15,036 nt of DNA from DATKDU01 sp035512595 (lineage in GTDB: Bacteria; Planctomycetota; Planctomycetia; Pirellulales; Pirellulaceae), in NCBI GenBank assembly GCA_035512595.1, contig DATKDU010000190.1:1-15036 (forward strand), written 5' to 3'. The notes under the pieces were generated by a model. That model had not been told where the DNA came from. It searched no databases and was given only the letters and a program-made list of their open reading frames with translations. Positions 7,361 to 13,301 of the stretch are shown here, piece by piece (the stretch's first letter is position 1; every line of letters begins with the position of its first letter). The position numbers and the translations under genes were made by a program.

Positions 7361-8839
7361 TTACCGCATCTGCTTGTCCAAATCGACGACCCGTTCCGCC
7401 AGCAGATGGGACGCCCCCGCGCTGGCCATGTAGCCCCGCTTGCCGAACACGCCGATCCGGCGGTTTTCGTAGGCCCGCAGGTTGAAGCCCGGCACGGGGG
7501 TGACGTAGCAGAGGCGATTGCCGCTCTGGTCGAGGAGCGCGTAGGGAGCGACCGGCCGGGCGGCGCGAACGGGGGTCAGGTATCCCGTGCCGTCGTACTG
7601 CGGGGCGGTCGCGGCCGCCAGCGCCGCCTTCCGCGCGGCGACGCTGCCGACCGGCAGATCGGGTGAGCCGTCGTCATCCTCCACGCCAAACGCCTCGGCA
7701 AACCGCTCGATCTTCTCGAGCATGAAGCGGGCTTCGCCGCGATCGACGGGAGTTGCCCCATTCTCGATGAGCTGCGCAACCTCCCGCTTGAGTGCCGCCA
7801 GATTCCACTGCGAGCGATCGCCGGAGATCATCAGCGACAGGGACAGATCGATCTCCTGGAGCCGGCGCTGCACGCCGGCGTCCCCGTCGGTCGCGGCCGG
7901 CGTGTGTTCAATTCCCCCCCTCTCCCTCTCTCCCACTCTCCCTCTCTCGATCGGAAGGGGAGAGGGGGAGAGAGGGAGAGTGGGAGCCCGCGCCTGCAAT
8001 CGTGCTTGCCCGGGCCGCGCCTGCCGCGGGACAAAGCCGTCGGGCGAAAGCGGCCGGCTGGATGCCGACGGCTCGGTAAGTGCATCTTCGTGGGCCGCCT
8101 GCTGCACGACATCGTCGCCTCTCTGGCGCTGAAAACTGGCGGCGCGAACCGCCGGCCGCAGGTCGCGGAGCTCCATCGAGGTGCGGCGGAAGGGGCCGCG
8201 GTCGCGAGCCGGCTGTTCTTCGGCCGCTGCCGTGTGGGACTCGCGTTCTGCTTCCGCGCCGCGGCGGCGGCCCAGCGGCCGGCTGGACCATTGCTCGTTG
8301 TCGCGGGCTACGGCAGGCGTGGCGATAAAGGCGGCCGGCGCTTCGCGGCTGACCTGGCTGGCGTGAATCCAGCGGAACTCCCCCGCCGGGGGGGCGATCT
8401 TCAGCCACGTTTCGCGCTGGCCGCCTGCCGTTTCCACTTCTTTCTTGCCGAGCACTTCGACTCTCTCGCCTTGCTCGAGCTGCACGCTCGACTGGTGCTC
8501 GGAAACGCGCTCGGCCGACGAACCGATCCACGCTGCCACGCCGCTTCCGTCTGCTTCGGCCACGCCCGGCTCCTGGCTCATTTTCATGGCCGCCGCCGGC
8601 ACCCAGCTAAAGCTTCCTTCCGGGGGGCGAATGCCCAGCCACTCGTCGCGCCGCTCGTAGACTTCGACCTTGGTGCCGCGGGGGATTTCGTGCGTGACGT
8701 AGCGCGGCTCGGCCGGGCCGCTGTACACGGCCGCCTCGCTGGGAACGACGTAGGCCTCAAACGGCAGATCTTCCGCGGCATCTGCCGGGACAGCGGCCGC
8801 GATGACCGCGAAGGCAATGAAAAGCTTGAGCCGCCACAT
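7361..8839 (-). CDS. Exported SH3-like domain protein, planctomycete type
   Basis: The protein is 492 residues from ATG 8839, with GGGAGAG about eight bases upstream; a longer frame from 8908 has no support. Residues 1-22 form a signal peptide (MWRLKLFIAFAVIAAAVPADAA). Two bacterial SH3-like domains follow at about 29-85 (VYSGP...TKVEVYERRDEWLGIRPP) and 95-170 (GERVEVLGKK...WLKIAPP). A long Arg/Pro/Ser-rich linker of about 180-335 is followed by a compact C-terminal block (about 400-490) with YLTPVRAARPVAPYALLDQ, GFNLRAYENRRIGVFGKRGY and AERVVDLD. I recognise that block from planctomycete SH3-domain proteins. The role is probably envelope-associated binding to peptidoglycan or polysaccharide, by inference from the fold. 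The linker contains an in-frame 19-bp inverted repeat (7930-7986) encoding residues such as LPLSPSPLPIERGRVGERE, which look like translated intergenic repeat. Confidence 0.85.
   Translation of the reverse strand: MWRLKLFIAFAVIAAAVPADAAEDLPFEAYVVPSEAAVYSGPAEPRYVTHEIPRGTKVEVYERRDEWLGIRPPEGSFSWVPAAAMKMSQEPGVAEADGSGVAAWIGSSAERVSEHQSSVQLEQGERVEVLGKKEVETAGGQRETWLKIAPPAGEFRWIHASQVSREAPAAFIATPAVARDNEQWSSRPLGRRRGAEAERESHTAAAEEQPARDRGPFRRTSMELRDLRPAVRAASFQRQRGDDVVQQAAHEDALTEPSASSRPLSPDGFVPRQARPGQARLQARAPTLPLSPSPLPIERGRVGERERGGIEHTPAATDGDAGVQRRLQEIDLSLSLMISGDRSQWNLAALKREVAQLIENGATPVDRGEARFMLEKIERFAEAFGVEDDDGSPDLPVGSVAARKAALAAATAPQYDGTGYLTPVRAARPVAPYALLDQSGNRLCYVTPVPGFNLRAYENRRIGVFGKRGYMASAGASHLLAERVVDLDKQMR
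7914..7986. repeat. Inverted repeat inside the SH3-like gene
   Basis: The arms 7930-7948 and 7968-7986 are perfectly complementary over 19 bp (CTCCCACTCTCCCTCTCTC and its complement) around a 19-base loop. Further pyrimidine-rich sequence of the same kind extends left to 7914. The right arm shares a 22-base identical block with uvrA 5314-5335. The element lies in frame in the low-complexity linker. Confidence 0.9.
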
Positions 8840-8879
8840 CGAACACTCTCCCGCAATATGCCGGAACTTGGCGCGGAGG

Positions 8880-8908
8880 TTTTTAGCGGAATGGCGAAAA
8901 AGGCTCAA
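8880..8908 (-). promoter_or_regulatory. Candidate promoter of the SH3-like gene
   Basis: On the minus strand TTGAGC (8908-8903) is followed after exactly 17 bases by TAAAAA (8885-8880). Each box matches its consensus at four of six positions. The predicted transcript would start near 8873 and have a leader of about 34 bases containing the GGGAG ribosome-binding site. Confidence 0.4.
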
Positions 8909-8953
8909 GAGAGGCGCGTGCTAGCAGATTGGCGGGTGCGCGGGTGGATTGTG

Positions 8954-8975
8954 GTCCGCCGCTTTGCGGCAGGAC
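8954..8975. repeat. Short GC-rich hairpin in the SH3/ptsI divergent gap
   Basis: GTCCGCCGC (8954-8962) pairs with GCGGC-A-GGAC (8966-8975) around a TTT loop with one bulged A. No T-tract follows on either strand, so it is not a standard terminator. It is one of several hairpins in the gaps of this window. Confidence 0.5.
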
Positions 8976-9413
8976 AAGGTCGGCGGACGACAGGGAGTGC
9001 CGGGGGACTGGAAATTGGCTCGGTTTCCAGGGCCGCGATTTCGCGGGAATTGGTCCTGTCGCGGGAGCGGCCGACTACATTTTTTGCCGGCAGTGACCAA
9101 AGGTGTCACCTGCCGAGCGTCTTACTCTTTAGGCGGCCGGCGTGCGCGCGGCGGCAGGGGCGAGCGACGCTTCCGCCGCCCCCCCCGGTTGAGGGAGTTT
9201 ATTGACAAAACCCCCCTTTAGTTGTCAAACAACTACTAATGAACACAAAGTCACTTCCTGTTGCGACCGCGGCAACTGACCGGCACTCCGCCACGGCCAC
9301 CTGGTCGGCGTGCCCACTTTTACGCGACTGCGCTGGGGCCAATGGGCGGGCGGTCCCGGTTTCCTTCCGCCGGGAATGCCGCTGCCCGCGTGGATGCCGG
9401 GGCCAACGGCCGT
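8976..9413. other. Gene-free part of the SH3/ptsI divergent gap
   Basis: About 610 bases separate the two divergent start codons. I find no supported gene here; frames through it show no family motif. The ptsI frame can be read upstream to 9239, but that extension (Cys/Arg-rich, no similarity to Enzyme I) is not credible. The stretch contains a GC-rich part (about 9140-9190) and an inverted TTGACAA/TTGTCAA pair at 9202-9228. Confidence 0.5.
9202..9228. promoter_or_regulatory. Inverted TTGACAA/TTGTCAA pair, possible operator
   Basis: TTGACAA (9202-9208) and TTGTCAA (9222-9228) are exact inverted copies 13 bases apart, in an AT-richer island of an otherwise GC-rich gap. This could be a dimeric repressor site or a -35 element, but no good -10 box follows at 16-18 bases. 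It is about 225 bases upstream of the ptsI start. Confidence 0.3.
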
Positions 9414-9442
9414 TTGTCATTCCCCACAAATCGTGCTACATT
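9414..9442 (+). promoter_or_regulatory. Candidate ptsI promoter giving a leaderless transcript
   Basis: TTGTCA (9414-9419) and TACATT (9437-9442) are exactly 17 bases apart, matching the sigma70 consensus at five and four of six positions. The ATG of ptsI begins only nine bases after the -10 box. Transcription would therefore start on or within a few bases of the start codon, and no Shine-Dalgarno sequence precedes it. Confidence 0.5.
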
Positions 9443-9451
9443 CCGCCCACT

Positions 9452-11215
9452 ATGCGTAAGGGCATTCCTGTTTCCCCTGGCGTGGCCGTCGGGACGGCGT
9501 ACTGCATCCACGAGATCTACGTCAATCCCGACACCAAACGCCTGGAGGATAACGAAGTTACGGCCGAGCTGGCCAACTACGAAACCGCCCGGGACAAGGC
9601 GGCGGCCGATCTGCGCGCCTTGATGCACAAGGTCGAGACGCAGGTCGGCCGCGAAGAGGCCCAAATCTTCGCCACCCAGGAGGCGATCCTCCGCGACCCC
9701 AAGTTCACCAACGAGGTCCGCAACTGGATCGTCAAGGACCGGCTGACCGCCTCCGCCGCCCTGCACCGGCTGCTTGACGAATACTCGCAGATTCTCGCCA
9801 AGACCCACGATGAGTACATCAAGGAGAAGATCACCGACGTTCGCGACGTCATCCAGCGGCTCTCGGCCCAGCTCACCGACGTCCTCAAGCCGGAATCCCA
9901 CGTTCTGTCCGGGCCGGTGATCGTCGTCGCCGATGAATTACTGCCGTCGCAGGTCGTCGCCCTCGGCGGGCTGGAAGTCCGCGGCATCGTCACCCAGGCG
10001 GGCAGCCAGACCAGCCATGCCGCCATCATCGCCCGCAGCCGCGGCATTCCCGCCATCTCGGGCGTCCGCGGCATTCTCAAGCAGGTGAAGACGGGCGACC
10101 AGGTGGTCGTCGATGCCCGCGGCGGCCACGTGCTGGTCAACCCGGATGCCGAGCAGCGGAGCGCGTACCTGAAGCTGGAGCGGGAGTTCGTCCTGCTCAA
10201 GGATCAGCTCGCGACCAATCGGGACCAGCCGGCGCGGACGGCCGACGGGATTGACCTGGAGGTGCTGGCGAACATCAACGGCGTGCTCGACGCCAAGGGG
10301 GCCGTGGCGATGGGCGCCAGCGGCGTGGGGCTGTTTCGCACGGAGTACATTTATCTGACGCACCCGGACGTGCCGGACGAGGAAGAGCAGCTTGCGGCCT
10401 ATCGGGACGTGATCGACGCGGCGCCCAAGAGCACGGTGACGATCCGCACGCTCGACATCGGCGGCGATAAGACGGTCCCGTACCTGGGGCACACGCACCA
10501 GGAAGCCAACCCGTTCATGGGGTGGCGGAGCATCCGGTTGTCGTTTGAGCATCCGGAGTTCTTCACGACGCAGCTCAAGGCCGTGCTGCGGGCGGCGGCC
10601 CACGCGGAGAAGTGCGGCAGCCGCGTGCGGCTGATGTTCCCGATGATCACCACGCTGGAGGAGGTGCGGAAGGTCAAGAGCATGGTCAGCAAGGCGGCCC
10701 AACAACTGCGTCTGGACAAGAAGGCGTTCGCCGAGGTGCAGGTGGGGATGATGCTCGAAGTCCCCGCCGCGGCCATCTCGATCAAGGACATGCTGCCGGA
10801 AGTCGATTTCGTCTCGATCGGCAGTAACGACCTGGTCCAGTATCTGATGGCTGCCGACCGCGACAATCCCAAGGTCAGCCACCTCTGCCAGCCGCTGGCG
10901 CCGCCGGTGCTGAAGGTATTGTCGCACGTGATCAAGTCGTGCCTGCGGGCGGGAAAGCCGATCACGCTTTGCGGTGAGATGGCCGGCCAGCCGCGGGCGT
11001 TCGTGCTGCTGTTTGCGATGGGGCTGCGGAGCTTCAGCATGAGCCCGGCCTTCATCCCGTCGATCAAGGAGCTGGCTGCCCACTTGACCCAGGAGAGCGC
11101 CCGGCAGATTCTGCGGAGAGCCATGACGCTCCGCACGACGGCTGCCGTCAAACGTTACATGGCCGAACAGCTCGGCAAGATCGCACCGAATTTGCAGATG
11201 CTGGACACGGCATGA
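9452..11215 (+). CDS. ptsI: PTS Enzyme I (phosphoenolpyruvate-protein phosphotransferase)
   Basis: Enzyme I takes phosphate from PEP onto a histidine and passes it to HPr in the cytoplasm. The protein is 587 residues (E. coli 575). The N-terminal domain begins with GIPVSPGVAVGTA. The phosphorylated histidine lies in QAGSQTSHAAIIARSRGIPA at H189, the same number as in E. coli. The PEP-binding barrel has GVGLFRTEYIYL with R296, SIGSNDLVQYLMAADR, and the catalytic cysteine in CGEMAG at C507. All catalytic motifs are intact. ATG 9452 is chosen because homology begins there; the in-frame extension to 9239 has no family similarity. No HPr or sugar permease gene is in the window, so a regulatory PTS is possible. 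No Shine-Dalgarno site is seen, and the start lies next to a candidate promoter. Confidence 0.95.
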   Translation: MRKGIPVSPGVAVGTAYCIHEIYVNPDTKRLEDNEVTAELANYETARDKAAADLRALMHKVETQVGREEAQIFATQEAILRDPKFTNEVRNWIVKDRLTASAALHRLLDEYSQILAKTHDEYIKEKITDVRDVIQRLSAQLTDVLKPESHVLSGPVIVVADELLPSQVVALGGLEVRGIVTQAGSQTSHAAIIARSRGIPAISGVRGILKQVKTGDQVVVDARGGHVLVNPDAEQRSAYLKLEREFVLLKDQLATNRDQPARTADGIDLEVLANINGVLDAKGAVAMGASGVGLFRTEYIYLTHPDVPDEEEQLAAYRDVIDAAPKSTVTIRTLDIGGDKTVPYLGHTHQEANPFMGWRSIRLSFEHPEFFTTQLKAVLRAAAHAEKCGSRVRLMFPMITTLEEVRKVKSMVSKAAQQLRLDKKAFAEVQVGMMLEVPAAAISIKDMLPEVDFVSIGSNDLVQYLMAADRDNPKVSHLCQPLAPPVLKVLSHVIKSCLRAGKPITLCGEMAGQPRAFVLLFAMGLRSFSMSPAFIPSIKELAAHLTQESARQILRRAMTLRTTAAVKRYMAEQLGKIAPNLQMLDTA

Positions 11216-11216
11216 C

Positions 11217-11324
11217 GATTGCGGATTGTGGATTGCAGATTGCGGATTCTCGATCCAAGAACTGCGGCCCCAATTCGCATCAAAGAATCCGCAATCCCCA
11301 ATCCACAATCCGCAATCCGCAATC
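11217..11324. repeat. Heptamer inverted repeat (GATTGCG/CGCAATC) filling the ptsI-qor gap
   Basis: The left arm 11217-11250 reads GATTGCG, GATTGTG, GATTGCA, GATTGCG, GATTCT. The right arm 11284-11317 is its complement at 32 of 34 positions, and one extra CGCAATC unit (11318-11324) abuts the next ATG. The loop is 33 bases. The unit is the same heptamer as at 2728-2758. The element begins two bases after the ptsI stop and ends on the base before the qor start, so it is essentially the whole gap. Confidence 0.93.
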
Positions 11325-12317
11325 ATGAAGGCCGCCTACATCGACCGCACCGGTCCCCCCGACGTCATCCAATACGGCGAAGTGCCAATGCCGACGATCG
11401 GCGGCTCGCAGGTGCTGGTGAAGACGGCCGCAGTCGCCGTCAATCCGATCGATACCTACATCCGCAACGGCGCGAATTACTGGGAGCTCCCCAAGCCGTA
11501 CATCATCGGTGCGGACATGGCCGGCACGGTGGAGCAGGTCGGTCCTGGTGCCAGGCGATTCAAACCGGGGGACCGCGTCTGGTGCAGCAACCAGGGCTTC
11601 ATGGGAAAGCAGGGGACGTTTGCCGAATCCTGTGCCATCGACGAAGCGTGGCTCTATCCAACTCCGCCCGCCGTCGATGATGAAGTGGTCGCCGCTTCGG
11701 CACTCGTCGGCATCACGGCCCATCTGGGCCTGTTTCGCGAGGCCCAGCTCCAGGCGGGCCAGAGCGTCTTCGTCAACGGCGGCTCCGGCGGCGTCGGCTC
11801 GATGGTCGTGCAGATGGCCAAGGCGGCGGGGGCAAAGGTGATCGCCACCGCCGGCTCGGCGGAGAAGTGTGCCGCCGTCAAACAGCTCGGCGCGGATGCG
11901 ACCGTGAACTACAAGAGCGACGACATTGCCAAAGCGGTCGAGACCTTTTCACCCGGCGGGGTTCATGTCTACTGGGAGACGACTCGCGAGCCCGACTTCG
12001 ACAAGATCGTGTCGTACCTGGCCCCGCGGGGCCGGATCATTCTCATGGCCGGCCGCGACGCCCGCCCGCAGTTTCCCGTTGGCCCGTTCTACGTCAAGGA
12101 GTGCTCACTGCACGGCTTCGTCATGTTCAAAGCGTCAGCCGACGAGCTGCGAGCCTGCGCCGACGACATGAACCGCTGGTTCGCGGCAGGCAAGCTCCAG
12201 AGCCACATCTCGCATCGCTTCAAGCTGTCGCAGGCTGCCGAAGCGCATCGGCTTCAGGAAGCGAACACGCTTCAGAAGTCGGGGACGCTGGCCGGCAAGA
12301 TCGTTCTCACGCCGTAA
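11325..12317 (+). CDS. Zinc-free quinone oxidoreductase of the medium-chain reductase family
   Basis: The protein is 330 residues, typical for NADPH:quinone oxidoreductases. The N-terminal GroES-like domain carries VAVNPIDTYIRNG (about 38-50) and GADMAGTVEQVGPG. The Rossmann domain has FVNGGSGGVGSMVVQMAK (about 149-166), the usual NADPH-binding loop. The zinc ligands of alcohol dehydrogenases are absent. The enzyme is predicted to reduce quinones or other enones in the cytoplasm; the substrate is unknown. ATG 11325 is chosen because family similarity starts at MKAAYIDRTGPPDVI. The frame is open upstream to 11226 only because the heptamer array reads through as NPQSAI-like peptide. No ribosome-binding site precedes the ATG, which follows the array directly. 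It may be transcribed with ptsI. Confidence 0.9.
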   Translation: MKAAYIDRTGPPDVIQYGEVPMPTIGGSQVLVKTAAVAVNPIDTYIRNGANYWELPKPYIIGADMAGTVEQVGPGARRFKPGDRVWCSNQGFMGKQGTFAESCAIDEAWLYPTPPAVDDEVVAASALVGITAHLGLFREAQLQAGQSVFVNGGSGGVGSMVVQMAKAAGAKVIATAGSAEKCAAVKQLGADATVNYKSDDIAKAVETFSPGGVHVYWETTREPDFDKIVSYLAPRGRIILMAGRDARPQFPVGPFYVKECSLHGFVMFKASADELRACADDMNRWFAAGKLQSHISHRFKLSQAAEAHRLQEANTLQKSGTLAGKIVLTP

Positions 12318-12319
12318 TC

Positions 12320-12399
12320 CCACAAGCCTGAAGCGCAAGCGAAGGAAACCGATGCGCAGGTGTGGAGGGCATTCCTTCGCTCGCGCTTCAGGCTTGTGG
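12320..12399. repeat. 28-bp near-perfect inverted repeat between qor and the nth-like gene
   Basis: The arms 12320-12347 and 12372-12399 are complementary at 27 of 28 positions around a 24-base loop. The core CCTGAAGCGCAAGCGAAGG resembles an intergenic repeat I associate with planctomycete genomes, which is recollection and not a search. It begins two bases after the qor stop and ends nine bases before the next start. A small GTGGT-T-ACCAC hairpin overlaps its right end. There is no T-tract, so it is not a standard terminator. Confidence 0.93.
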
Positions 12400-12408
12400 T
12401 TACCACTC

Positions 12409-13086
12409 ATGACCCTCCGCCGGCTCACGATTGCCCAGTTCTGCCGCCGCCTGCGAACCGCCCACGGCCCCGTCGAGCCGTGGGAAAAGCTGCCCCCGCT
12501 CGATGAGCTGATCGCCTCGATACTGGCGCAAAACACGAGCAATGCCAACAGCGACGCGGCATTTGCGCGGCTGAAATGCCGCTTTCCAAGCTGGGAAGCG
12601 GTTCGTACAGCGAGGTTGCCGTCCCTCGTCGCAGCCATTCGCGTCGCCGGCCTGTCGCGGCTCAAAGCGCCGCGGATCAAGGCCATCCTCGAGCAGGTTC
12701 ATCACGAGCGCGGCAACCTGTCGCTCGATTTTTTGTGCGACATGCCGGACGACGAAGCGCTGGCGTACTTGCGGCGATTGAACGGCGTGGGACCCAAGAC
12801 TGCCGCCTGCGTGCTGTTATTCGCCTGCGACAGGCCGATCCTGCCGGTCAACACGCAGGTCCATCGCGTGGCCAAACGGCTCGGCTTGATCGGGCCGCGG
12901 ACAAGTGCTGAGAAGGCGCACGAGCTGCTGGCGAAGATCGTCCCGAAAAAGCTCGTCCTCGACTTCCACGTCCTCTTGATTCGCCACGGTCGCGCGATTT
13001 GTCTGCCGCGGAAACCGCGCTGCACCGACTGCGTGCTGCTCGACGCCTGCCCCGATGGCCGGCGGCGGCTGGGGATCCATTCGTAG
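12409..13086 (+). CDS. Endonuclease III-family HhH-GPD DNA glycosylase, catalytic Asp replaced by Asn
   Basis: The protein is 225 residues (E. coli Nth 211). Endonuclease III removes oxidised pyrimidines and nicks the abasic site. Motifs seen: SILAQNTSNANSDAAF (about 37-52), the helix-hairpin-helix LNGVGPKTA with the catalytic lysine K130, and an intact [4Fe-4S] loop C198-x6-C205-x2-C208-x5-C214. The position of the catalytic aspartate (VDTH in E. coli Nth, D138) reads VNTQ, with N148 here. Family knowledge makes that aspartate important for catalysis, so activity may be weak, altered or absent. ATG 12409 was chosen because the frame upstream to 12352 is translated hairpin repeat. There is no clear ribosome-binding site. 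The stop TAG is the left end of the 219-bp palindromic element. Confidence 0.88.
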   Translation: MTLRRLTIAQFCRRLRTAHGPVEPWEKLPPLDELIASILAQNTSNANSDAAFARLKCRFPSWEAVRTARLPSLVAAIRVAGLSRLKAPRIKAILEQVHHERGNLSLDFLCDMPDDEALAYLRRLNGVGPKTAACVLLFACDRPILPVNTQVHRVAKRLGLIGPRTSAEKAHELLAKIVPKKLVLDFHVLLIRHGRAICLPRKPRCTDCVLLDACPDGRRRLGIHS

Positions 13087-13301
13087 CAGGCACTGTGAAT
13101 CGTACTCTTTCTCTTTCTCTTTCTCTTTCTCTTAATCCTCTTCCTACTCGTAATCTTACTCCTGCTCCTACTCTTTCCCGCCGCCGCGCGCGCGGCAACC
13201 AAAGTGCGAGTGGGAGTAAGAGAAGGATTAAGATTATGAATTGGATTAAGAGCAGGAGAAAGAGCAAGAGCAATGAAGAGAGTGCAAGCAGTGCCTGCTA
13301 C
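13083..13301. repeat. 219-bp palindromic element with 13-bp terminal inverted repeats
   Basis: GTAGCAGGCACTG (13083-13095) and its exact complement (13289-13301) bound a large imperfect palindrome. The left arm is pyrimidine-rich and runs in 6-base steps (CTCTTT four times, then variants such as CTCTTA, CTCCTG, CTCCTA). The right arm is the purine complement (AGTGGG, AGTAAG, AGCAGG, AGAAAG). The apex holds a perfect 14-base palindrome GCCGCGCGCGCGGC (13183-13196). The element provides the TAG stop of the endonuclease III-like gene at its left end and of the convergent VWA gene at its right end. No clear target-site duplication is visible outside the ends. It could act as a bidirectional transcription terminator, or be a non-autonomous mobile element. 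Confidence 0.85.

Noticed and set aside
7904..9205. Plus-strand reading frame of 433 codons across the SH3-like gene and its upstream gap
   Set aside because: The minus-strand product has a signal peptide, SH3-like domains and a ribosome-binding site; the plus-strand product has no recognisable domain.
11226..11324. 33-residue N-terminal extension of the quinone oxidoreductase
   Set aside because: The residues are translated repeat (NPQSPIHNPQSAI), and family similarity starts at Met 11325.
9938..11326. Minus-strand reading frame of 462 codons opposite ptsI
   Set aside because: Antisense of a fully motif-supported Enzyme I; its start lies inside the heptamer repeat.
13083..13301. Palindromic element as a retron or other RT-linked noncoding RNA
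   Set aside because: No reverse transcriptase or effector gene is in the window, and the flanking genes are ordinary.
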